DNA of 64,000 nucleotides from Vitreoscilla massiliensis (GTDB lineage Bacteria; Pseudomonadota; Gammaproteobacteria; Burkholderiales; Neisseriaceae): the NCBI RefSeq assembly GCF_001457815.1, contig NZ_LN898221.1:453053-517052 (forward strand). Reading direction: 5' to 3'. Position 1 is the stretch's first letter, and each line of letters begins with the position of its first letter. Of this stretch, positions 57,166-64,000 are shown piece after piece. Below the pieces are notes generated by a model that was not told where the DNA came from, searched no databases, and worked only from the letters and a program-made list of their open reading frames with translations. A program made the translations under genes and the position numbers.

Positions 57166-58515
57166 ATGAAGACCCAGCTCACCCCCTCGGGCAAGCTGCT
57201 GCCCGCACAAGGTGCACCACAAGAATGGTTGACCATAGGCAAAATCCTCTTTTTCAGCGGCATCGGCATCTTTTTGTTTTTTGTGCCTGTGACCATAAAT
57301 GGCAAAAACACCATCTTGCTCGACCATGCCACGACCTTATTAACTGGCCCATTAAAACCCGCGGCCATCGCCATTTTGCTCATGCTGATGGCTTATGGCG
57401 CTTTGTCGCCATTGATCAATGGCAGTTACAAAGAATCGGTCAGCAACCTGATTTTCAGTGCGGCCAAAGTCTTGGGCTTGGTGTTGGCCTTGCTGTATTT
57501 GACCAATACGGCTCCGGCTTGGGCGATGCAAAAAGACATGTTGCCATTTTTGTTTGAAAAACTGGCGCTGAATGTGGGCATACTGATCCCCATCGGCGCA
57601 GTGGCTTTGACTTTCTTAATCGGCTTTGGCTTATTGGAATTGCTCGGAGTGATGATGGAGCGCTTGATGCGCCCCTTATTTCGCACGCCAGGTGCCTCAT
57701 CGATTGATGCAGTGGCCTCGTTTGTGGGCAGTTATTCGGTAGGCATGCTGATTACCAACCGTTTGTACAGCCAAGGTCGCTATTCTTTGCGTGAAGCGAT
57801 GATCATTGCCACCGGTTTTTCAACCGTATCGGCCACTTTTATGATTATTGTGGCCAAAACCTTGGGGATTATGGAGTATTGGAATTTTTATTTTTGGAGT
57901 GCTTTGATTGTGACTTTCACCGTCACCACCATCACCGCCTACATCCCTCCGTTGAGTCTGTACAATAACGATGCCCCCAATCCTATGCCTGAAGCGCCCA
58001 AAGGTGAGGCTTGGGCATTTGCCAAAGCAGCCGGCATCAAGCAATACCAAAGCAATCCTTCGCTGTTGAGCATGATGAAAGCCAATTTGCTCGACGGCAT
58101 ACGCATGTCATCGGTAGTGGCGCCATCGATTTTGGCCATCGGTTTTATTGGCCTGATTTTATCCAAATACACACCTGTGTTTGAGTGGTTGGGTTTGGTA
58201 TTAAAACCGTTTATGTGGCTCACTGGTATAGATGGCTTGAGCCAGTACAGCGGCCAATTTGCCTCGGGTTTGGCCGAAATGTTCTTGCCAGCCATTTTGC
58301 TGAAAGATGCCGATTTGGCCGTACGCTATATCGCCGCCGTTACCTGCATCAGCAGTGTGTTGTTCTTCTCAGGCAGCATTCCGTGCATGTTGGCCACACG
58401 CATACCGATGCGCTTTTGGCATTTGCTCATCATTTGGTTGGTCAGAACTGTACTCAGCATTTTATTGGCCAGCATCGCCTTGCGCTTGGGTTTGGCCATG
58501 GGCTGGTTGGCTTAA
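57166..58515 (+). CDS. YjiH-family membrane protein (nucleoside-recognition GATE domains)
   Basis: The 449-residue inner-membrane protein has about ten helices. GATE-type segments are seen around FVGSYSVGMLITNRLYSQGR with ATGFSTVSATFMIIVAKTLG, and VAPSILAIGFIGLILSKYTP. This matches YjiH-like proteins of unknown substrate, probably transporters. ATG 57166 follows AAAGGAAACATC. No partner gene adjoins; an uptake-sequence hairpin follows. Confidence 0.88.
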   Translation: MKTQLTPSGKLLPAQGAPQEWLTIGKILFFSGIGIFLFFVPVTINGKNTILLDHATTLLTGPLKPAAIAILLMLMAYGALSPLINGSYKESVSNLIFSAAKVLGLVLALLYLTNTAPAWAMQKDMLPFLFEKLALNVGILIPIGAVALTFLIGFGLLELLGVMMERLMRPLFRTPGASSIDAVASFVGSYSVGMLITNRLYSQGRYSLREAMIIATGFSTVSATFMIIVAKTLGIMEYWNFYFWSALIVTFTVTTITAYIPPLSLYNNDAPNPMPEAPKGEAWAFAKAAGIKQYQSNPSLLSMMKANLLDGIRMSSVVAPSILAIGFIGLILSKYTPVFEWLGLVLKPFMWLTGIDGLSQYSGQFASGLAEMFLPAILLKDADLAVRYIAAVTCISSVLFFSGSIPCMLATRIPMRFWHLLIIWLVRTVLSILLASIALRLGLAMGWLA

Positions 58516-58545
58516 ACACCTGAAGATAGTCCCAACAAATGTGAT

Positions 58546-58577
58546 AAGCGGCCTGTAAAGAAACTTACAGGCCGCTT
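58546..58577. terminator. Uptake-sequence inverted pair
   Basis: AAGCGGCCTGTAA (58546-58558) and TTACAGGCCGCTT (58565-58577), loop of six bases. Confidence 0.85.
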
Positions 58578-58895
58578 GTGTCATGAAGCAGCCAACCGTT
58601 TTCTATATGCCATTTTGTTTACAGGCTAATGCTTAAGTCTTCTATATTACTTATTGTCATACTGAGCAAGCTTAGATAACATGGTCAGCAATGCATACCG
58701 TTTCTCTTGATGGGCATTACAGCGCCTCACACTGGCATGTGCGCATGCTCACGCTGTGGCCAATCAAGATAAAACCATGTTAAATAAGCGACAGGAATAT
58801 TGGCTTTTTCATCAATTAATCCAATGTTCTGAGCCACCAATACACTGTATGATATATTCATATTTACCACACACACATGGGATATTCCTCGCGCA
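58578..58895. other. 318-bp gap
   Basis: No gene is seen. TTTACAGGC at 58618 is a partial uptake sequence. The promoter of the next gene should lie in 58780-58890, which contains TATGATATATTCATATTTACC. Confidence 0.4.
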
Positions 58896-59465
58896 ATGCC
58901 AAAGATTTTAGAGCACATCAACACCGCTGACCCCATGCTCAAAGCCTTGAGTGACTTTTTGCTGATGATGGATGCGACTTTGCCTGCGCATCAAGACGTG
59001 CATTTCTACCTGTCTGGCGGCATGGTGGTGTATTTGTACACCGGTTGTCAGCGCACGTTTTACATCGAAGGCGAGTTTAACCGCAAAGTCTACATCGCCG
59101 ACGGTTTGTCCTTGGTTTACCGCGATGAGGGCGACAAAGAGCGCTTAATCCGCTTCAACAAAAACGACAATACCCGTTTCAATTTGATGCACCCAAATTA
59201 TTTGCAAGACTCGCTAGAATTGCCGTTCACGCATTTGAAAAACATGCGTGTGCACGCCTTATCGGCCTTGGATTTGTGTGTGAGTAAGATTTCACGCCTG
59301 TCGCCCATCGACATTGAAGACATCCAAAGCTTTGTGCGCGCTGGCCATTTCAGCGCCGAAGAATTGGAATTGCGCGCGCGCGAGGCCTTGGCCGAATACA
59401 TCGGCGATTTAAAGCAATACCGCGACAACATCAGCTTGGCCAAGCAATACGCCTTAACGGCTTAA
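58896..59465 (+). CDS. Nucleotidyltransferase-like protein (DUF6036/AbiEii-like), tentative
   Basis: This 189-residue protein has VHFYLSGGMVVYLYTGCQRT near residue 35-55, comparable to the hG(G/S) strand-helix of minimal nucleotidyltransferases (LxGGxAxxxxxGxRxTxDID), followed by FYIEGEF where acidic residues would sit. The second half is helical, with LDLCVSKISRLSPIDIEDIQ, matching the (A/P)xDLxxxKxxR-DxxDxx segment of AbiEii/DUF6036 relatives. Such proteins occur in toxin-antitoxin and defence loci, but no antitoxin-like gene lies next to it. Function unproven. Confidence 0.6.
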   Translation: MPKILEHINTADPMLKALSDFLLMMDATLPAHQDVHFYLSGGMVVYLYTGCQRTFYIEGEFNRKVYIADGLSLVYRDEGDKERLIRFNKNDNTRFNLMHPNYLQDSLELPFTHLKNMRVHALSALDLCVSKISRLSPIDIEDIQSFVRAGHFSAEELELRAREALAEYIGDLKQYRDNISLAKQYALTA

Positions 59466-59482
59466 TAACAAAACGCTATCAA

Positions 59483-59514
59483 AAAGCGGCCTGTAACTGT
59501 TTACAGGCCGCTTT
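59483..59514. terminator. Uptake-sequence inverted pair
   Basis: AAAGCGGCCTGTAA (59483-59496) and TTACAGGCCGCTTT (59501-59514), loop of four bases, between converging genes. Confidence 0.88.
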
Positions 59515-59540
59515 GATTGCTGATTTATTGGCTTGTTAGA

Positions 59541-60557
59541 TTATTGTTTGCGCACATCCAAGGCCGAGCGCAAGGCTTCACCGATGAAAATCAATAACAC
59601 CAGCAAACCCACCAAGGTAAAGAAAGTCGGCACCCCTATCCACCACGCGTCCAAATTGTCTTTGGCCTGACTGAGCAACTCGCCCAAGCTCGGTTTATTG
59701 CTGGGCACGCCCAAACCCAAGAAGTCCAAACTGGTTAAGGCCAAAATCGCCCCCGAAATTTTAAACGGCAATAGCGCTATCACCGGCGTCAAACTGTTGG
59801 GCAAGATGTGGCGCCACATCACATGACGATGGCTGGCGCCCATCGCTCTGGCCACTTGCACATAGTCCATTTGGCGGTTTTTCAAAAACTCGGCGCGCAC
59901 ATAGGTATTGGTGTCCATCCAGCTGAAGACCGACAGCAAGATGAGTAAGATGAGCAAACTCGGCTCAAAAAACGAGGCCAGAATAATCAGCATGTAAAGC
60001 TCAGGCAAGCCGCCCCACACTTCCATAAAACGCTGCAACAACAAATCGGTTTTGCCACCAAAATAGCCTTGTATCGCCCCCAATACCACGCCGATGACCG
60101 TGGTAATCAGCGTTAACAACAGGCCAAACACCACCGAGTCGCGAAAGCCATACACCAAACGCGCCAACACATCGCGGCCACGGTCGTCTGTGCCCAACCA
60201 ATGTTTGCTGCTTGGCGGCGCCGGAAACGGCTCCAAATCAAAGTCGTTCAAGGTATTGGCTGCATACGGATTGATGGGATACAACGCCCAATTGCCGTGT
60301 TGCGACAAGCGGCCTTGAATAAACGGATCGAGGTAATCGGCAGGCGTGTCGAAATTGCCGCCAAACTCGGTTTCCATATAAGTCTTGAAGATGGGCTGGT
60401 AGTGCTTGCCTTGGTAAGACACCCACAGCGGCTGGTCATTGCTCCACAGCGGTGCCAATAAAGACAAGGCAAACAGCAGCAAGAAGATTTTCAGGCTCAG
60501 ATAGCCTCGTTTGTGGCGTTTGAACTGGCGCCAAGCGCGGGTTTGCGTCCACTTCAT
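59541..60557 (-). CDS. yejE: Peptide ABC transporter permease, YejE-like
   Basis: The 338-residue permease has an N-terminal cytoplasmic part (MKWTQTRAWRQFKRHKRGYL), one helix, a periplasmic insertion (KTYMETEFGGNFDTPADYLD, typical of YejE), then helices with the permease signature YVQVARAMGASHRHVMWRHI (EAA-like loop). YejABEF imports microcin C-type and other oligopeptides. ATG 60557 is two bases from the yejB stop. Neither yejA (binding protein) nor yejF (ATPase) adjoins in this window. Confidence 0.9.
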   Translation of the reverse strand: MKWTQTRAWRQFKRHKRGYLSLKIFLLLFALSLLAPLWSNDQPLWVSYQGKHYQPIFKTYMETEFGGNFDTPADYLDPFIQGRLSQHGNWALYPINPYAANTLNDFDLEPFPAPPSSKHWLGTDDRGRDVLARLVYGFRDSVVFGLLLTLITTVIGVVLGAIQGYFGGKTDLLLQRFMEVWGGLPELYMLIILASFFEPSLLILLILLSVFSWMDTNTYVRAEFLKNRQMDYVQVARAMGASHRHVMWRHILPNSLTPVIALLPFKISGAILALTSLDFLGLGVPSNKPSLGELLSQAKDNLDAWWIGVPTFFTLVGLLVLLIFIGEALRSALDVRKQ

Positions 60558-60558
60558 G

Positions 60559-61608
60559 TTAACGCTCCCCATCAAAATGGATACGCGGATCGACCAGCAC
60601 ATACGACAAATCAGACAGCAATTTCGCCAACAAACCCATTAAGGTAAACACATACAGCGTGCCCATCACCACCGGATAATCGCGCTTCATCACCGCCTCA
60701 TACGACAGCAAACCCAAACCATCCAAGGAAAACAGCGTTTCAATCAGCAAGCTGCCGGTGAAAAACGCGCTTAAAAACGCCGCCGGAAAACCGGTAATCA
60801 GCGGTATCATCGCATTGCGAAACACGTGTTTCCACATGATGCGGCGCTCACTCAAGCCTTTGGCTCGGGCGGTATACACGTATTGGCGGCGAATTTCTTC
60901 TAAAAACACATTCTTGGTCAACAGCGTCATCACCGCGAAATTGCCCACCACCGACGCGGTAATCGGCAACACCATGTGCCACAGATAGTCGCTGATTTTT
61001 TGGGCAGTGCTGTAAGTGTCCCAATCGTCGCTGACCATGCCGCCCAATGGAAACAACGCCCAGAAGCTGCCGCCACCAAACAAAATCAGCAACAACACCC
61101 CAAGCACGAACCCCGGTATCGCATAGCCAATCAAAATCAACAGACTGCTGATGCCATCGAAACGGCTGCCATCGCGCACCGCCTTGGCAATGCCTAATGG
61201 AATGCAGATTAAATAGGTCAGGAAAAACGTCCACAGCCCTAAACTCATGGACACCGGCAATTTTTCGATGACCAAAGCAGTCACGCTTTTGGGTTGGAAA
61301 AAGCTGTCGCCCAAATCAAAGCGCACATAATGCCCGACCATGTCGATAAAACGCGTCAGCGGCGGCTTGTCAAAACCGTACAAGACCTTGAGTTTGTCGA
61401 TTTCTTCGGCGCTCAAGCCTTGCCGACCACCGTGCATGCCGCCGCCGCTGCTAACCTCGGCCATGCCTTGGCTGCCATGGTTTAATTGTTGCACCATTTG
61501 CTCCACCGGCCCACCGGGGACGAATTGGATGATGGCAAAAGTCAAAGCCAAAATCCCCAGCAAGGTGGGGATAAGCAGCAACACGCGTTTGAAAATATAT
61601 GTCCACAT
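60559..61608 (-). CDS. yejB: Peptide ABC transporter permease, YejB-like
   Basis: The 349-residue permease begins MWTYIFKRVLLLIPTLLGIL and FVPGGPVEQMV, with a helical insertion (GLSAEEIDKLKVLYGFDKPP) typical of this family, and the loop YTARAKGLSERRIMWKHVFR. An in-frame ATG at 61629 would add seven residues. It is upstream of yejE in a two-gene set; substrates of such pairs are oligopeptides. Confidence 0.9.
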   Translation of the reverse strand: MWTYIFKRVLLLIPTLLGILALTFAIIQFVPGGPVEQMVQQLNHGSQGMAEVSSGGGMHGGRQGLSAEEIDKLKVLYGFDKPPLTRFIDMVGHYVRFDLGDSFFQPKSVTALVIEKLPVSMSLGLWTFFLTYLICIPLGIAKAVRDGSRFDGISSLLILIGYAIPGFVLGVLLLILFGGGSFWALFPLGGMVSDDWDTYSTAQKISDYLWHMVLPITASVVGNFAVMTLLTKNVFLEEIRRQYVYTARAKGLSERRIMWKHVFRNAMIPLITGFPAAFLSAFFTGSLLIETLFSLDGLGLLSYEAVMKRDYPVVMGTLYVFTLMGLLAKLLSDLSYVLVDPRIHFDGER

Positions 61609-61699
61609 ATGCGCCTGTCTGTATCGCAACAGACCTATCTTAGCATTGCCGCGCCATTACAGCAGCATTGTTGCAGACAGGCTGTGGTTGTTAATGTGC

Positions 61700-62110
61700 T
61701 CATTGATGGCAATGCGGTGTGTGCACCTGTTCCAAATCGGCCAAAATCGGGCAATCTGGTCGCGCATCGCCGGCGCAACAATCGATTAAGGTTTGCAGCG
61801 TGCCCACCATTTGCTGCAATTGGGCAATTTTTTGCTGCAATTCGTCCACATGGCGCTGCGCCAAAGCGCGCACATCGCCGCTGTGGCGCTGCTGGTCTTG
61901 CCACAAAGCCAATAAAGACTTAATCCACTCCACCGCAAAACCCAAATCGCGCGCACGCTTGATAAAGCGCAATACCTGCACATCTTGCTCGCTGTAGATT
62001 CGGTAGCCGGCATCGGTGCGTTTGGCCGCCACGATTAAGCCTTGCTCTTCATAATAGCGTATCATTTTCGCCGATACGCCCGAAGCCTTGGCCGCTGCGC
62101 CTATGTTCAT
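61700..62110 (-). CDS. cueR: CueR-type copper-responsive MerR regulator
   Basis: The 136-residue MerR protein has the winged helix MNIGAAAKASGVSAKMIRYY and EEQGLIVAAKRTDAGYRIYS, a dimerisation helix, and the metal loop CCAGDARPDCPIL with C112 and C120, exactly the CueR copper-binding positions. A His/Cys-rich tail (HTPHCHQ) follows. CueR activates copper efflux genes; none is adjacent in the window, unless one lies outside. Its target promoter was not found here. Confidence 0.88.
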   Translation of the reverse strand: MNIGAAAKASGVSAKMIRYYEEQGLIVAAKRTDAGYRIYSEQDVQVLRFIKRARDLGFAVEWIKSLLALWQDQQRHSGDVRALAQRHVDELQQKIAQLQQMVGTLQTLIDCCAGDARPDCPILADLEQVHTPHCHQ

Positions 62111-62412
62111 GTCTGTCCTTTATCGTGTGTGGGAGATGGCTGGGTCATGCGTCTGCGGCTTATTATCAATATTTACAGGCCGCTTTTAAACATACTCATC
62201 ACATCGATAATACCGCGTCGTGCAGCCTTATCATAGCTCTAGGCATAAGATGCGGCCGGTAACGCGGTTTTGACAAGTCCATGGCTTTCGCCTAAGCTCT
62301 CACGGCTGTTTATCCCAACTACACCATTTGTTGCTGCCAACCACCACATTGCGCAGCCTCAATCCGTCTTTTAAAACGCCTATATTTAAAACACCTATAC
62401 AAGAAGTATTGC
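62111..62412. other. 302-bp divergent gap, cueR and mdfA-type gene
   Basis: A single uptake sequence (TTTACAGGCCGC, about 62172-62183) is present, and GATGCGGCCGGTAAC near 62252 resembles one with a change. Promoters of both genes must lie here. No MerR-type operator with 19-bp spacer was recognised. Confidence 0.4.
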
Positions 62413-63642
62413 ATGTCATCCGTCGCAAAATCCAGTTTGAACCGCCTCACCATGTTATTTCCGCTTGCCTTGGTGTTGTTTGAATTCTCCGTCTACATAG
62501 GCAATGATTTGATTCAGCCAGCCATGCTCGCCATCACCAAAGAATTTGGGGTATCGAGCTCGTGGGCACCGTCGTCTATGTCGTTTTACCTGCTCGGCGG
62601 CGCCTGTGTGGCGTGGTTGCTCGGGCCTTTGTCCGACCGCATCGGCCGCAAAAAAGTGATGCTCGCCGGCGTGGCCTTTTTCGTGCTCACCTGTTTGGCG
62701 ATTTTGTTTACCGCCAACATCGAGCAATTTTTGCTGCTGCGCTTTTTACAAGGCACGGGTTTGACCGTGATTTCCGCCGTTGGTTATGCCGCCATCCAAG
62801 AGACTTTTGAAGAGCGCGATGCCATCAAAGTAATGGCATTGATGGCGAACATTTCCCTGCTCGCACCCTTGCTTGGCCCCATACTGGGCGCCTTCCTCAT
62901 CGACCATGTGTCGTGGCATTGGGGTTTTATCGGCATCGCCTTGTTGGCGTTTTGCAGCTGGTTTGGACTGAACAGCAAAATGCCAAACACGCCGCCCGCC
63001 GCGGCCAAAATGCCGATCAAAGCGATGTTTGGCGAATTCAAACAAGTGTATGCCAACCGCCGCTTTGTGGGTTTGACCCTGTCCTTGCCCATGCTCAGCC
63101 TGCCGTTGATGCTGTGGATCGCCTTGTCGCCAGTCATCTTGGTCGAAGAACTGGGCTTGAGCAGCATGGAATACGGCATGGCACAATTCCCAGTGTTGGG
63201 CGGCTTGATTTTGGGCAATGTGTTGCTGGTGCGCATTGTCGACAAAATGGCCTTGGGCCGCTCCGTGCTCATTGGTTTGCCGATTATGTTGGCTGGCACC
63301 GTCATCATCTTGCTGGGTACGCTGCTGTCCAGCCTGTTCGTACCAGCGTTGATTGTGGGCATGACTTTAATCAGCTTTGGCGAAGGCATTTCGTTTTCCG
63401 TCACCTACCGCTTTGCCTTGATGTCGTCGGAAGTGGGCAAAGGCACGGTGGCCGCGGCAGTGTCGATGTTGCTGACCTTGGTGTTTTTCTTGGTCATCGA
63501 ATTGGTGCGCATCGCTTATGAACATGTCGGCTTATGGGCTTACAGCCTCAGCTGCTTCGTGCTCATCGCCTTGTGGTTCAGCTTCCCACGCCGCTTGCTG
63601 AAAACCATCATGCAGGAGCGACGTGCACAAGGGGTGTTTTAA
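62413..63642 (+). CDS. MFS multidrug transporter, MdfA/Cmr-like
   Basis: The 409-residue 12-helix proton-driven exporter has the MFS motif A LLGPLSDRIGRKKVMLAGVA, the family's early SVYIGNDLIQPAML with an Asp in helix 1, and motif C-like GPILGAFLIDHVSW. The layout matches MdfA, which exports chloramphenicol and other drugs. Substrate not known here. An uptake-sequence hairpin follows. Confidence 0.88.
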   Translation: MSSVAKSSLNRLTMLFPLALVLFEFSVYIGNDLIQPAMLAITKEFGVSSSWAPSSMSFYLLGGACVAWLLGPLSDRIGRKKVMLAGVAFFVLTCLAILFTANIEQFLLLRFLQGTGLTVISAVGYAAIQETFEERDAIKVMALMANISLLAPLLGPILGAFLIDHVSWHWGFIGIALLAFCSWFGLNSKMPNTPPAAAKMPIKAMFGEFKQVYANRRFVGLTLSLPMLSLPLMLWIALSPVILVEELGLSSMEYGMAQFPVLGGLILGNVLLVRIVDKMALGRSVLIGLPIMLAGTVIILLGTLLSSLFVPALIVGMTLISFGEGISFSVTYRFALMSSEVGKGTVAAAVSMLLTLVFFLVIELVRIAYEHVGLWAYSLSCFVLIALWFSFPRRLLKTIMQERRAQGVF

Positions 63643-63668
63643 ACGCCGTATTCACCCTATGTAATGCC

Positions 63669-63699
63669 AAAGCGGCCTGTAAATGTTTACAGGCCGCTT
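63669..63699. terminator. Uptake-sequence inverted pair
   Basis: AAAGCGGCCTGTAAA (63669-63683) and TTTACAGGCCGCTT (63686-63699), between converging genes. Confidence 0.88.
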
Positions 63700-63747
63700 A
63701 TTAAATGGCGGTATTCAACTCAGGTATTCATAAACTCTATGCTGAGC

Positions 63748-64000
63748 TTAACCAAAGATGTCCATATGGATTTTGCCCGCGCTCACACACTCTTCCCACC
63801 AAGCCTCGGCGCTGGCAACATCGGTGTTGCCCACGCGTTGGTAGATTTGCAGCAAAGCCTCTTTGGCACCATCGCCGGCGGTTTGCTGGCGGCCGCAGAT
63901 GTACACATGCGCGCCTTCGTGCACCAACCACTGGTATAACAGCGCCGCTTGCTCTAGCATCACATGCTGGATGAACTGGCCATCGCTGTCGGAAAACGCC
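63748..64000 (-). CDS. C-terminal end of CysJ/cytochrome P450 reductase-type flavoprotein
   Basis: The frame enters from the right edge and ends at 63748. Residues read FSDSDGQFIQHVMLEQAALL, then GAHVYICGRQQTAGDGAKEA and a C-terminus KIHMDIFG. The HVYxCGxxxxMAxDV-type segment is the NADPH-binding end of diflavin reductases such as sulfite reductase alpha subunit (CysJ). The flavodoxin and FAD domains lie outside the window. Confidence 0.8.
   Translation of the reverse strand, partial: AFSDSDGQFIQHVMLEQAALLYQWLVHEGAHVYICGRQQTAGDGAKEALLQIYQRVGNTDVASAEAWWEECVSAGKIHMDIFG

Overview
The window looks like a chromosome of a member of the Neisseriaceae, or a close relative. The main clue is a short motif, AAGCGGCCTGTAA or its complement, that recurs dozens of times right of about 11.3 kb. 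It occurs singly, inside genes, and as back-to-back inverted pairs that form terminators after genes. Placement, length and the CTG core are those of Neisseriaceae DNA uptake sequences (DUS). It aligns with the known dialect AAGCAGCCTGCA with two changes. An IS1016-type element, a PilJ/NarX-type sensor and a two-partner adhesin fit the same group. The species cannot be named from this window.

Region 1 (1-10840) is the right part of a prophage. A dense series of small plus-strand genes carries recombination and nucleotide functions: YqaJ-type exonuclease, SSB, HNH nuclease, DHFR, a DUF262 protein, a DUF551 protein and a probable excisionase. It ends with a converging tyrosine integrase and a 3'-tRNA-like sequence that I take as the right attachment site. 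Many of these genes are separated by a repeated design: short GC hairpin, T-run, Shine-Dalgarno, ATG. No uptake sequence was noticed here.

Region 2 (10841-21014) is a mosaic. It has a minus-strand lysis cassette (endolysin, holin) and a tail-type gene cut off by an IS1016-like element. An IS3 element sits in the IS1016-like end, and a second IS3 element follows. Then come a Sel1-repeat protein facing an XRE regulator, an intact Phd/PIN toxin-antitoxin pair, a second pair with both genes broken, and hipB with a stub of hipA.

Region 3 (21014-35300) is a two-partner secretion locus. TpsB follows a 3562-residue TpsA adhesin with GLUG repeats and seven 82-residue MBG repeats. Uptake sequences are built in frame into those repeats. 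A LysE-type exporter follows.

Region 4 (35300-42300) is a decayed chaperone-usher fimbrial operon (tip adhesin, chaperone, usher with an in-frame TAG, no pilin). It is fused head to head through a short palindrome to a flavin oxidoreductase that has lost its FAD-binding start. A CMD-family gene and a truncated partner follow.

Region 5 (42300-64000) is mostly ordinary core metabolism and transport: an amino-acid ABC importer (one permease has an in-frame TAG), a kinase-less NarX-like sensor, a PotD-type binding protein, metQ with a methionine aminotransferase, an SDR, a GNAT, a VOC protein, glpK facing glpQ, a YjiH-type membrane protein, yejB/yejE-type permeases, cueR, an MdfA-type exporter and the end of a CysJ-type reductase. 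Several genes here end in uptake-sequence hairpins.
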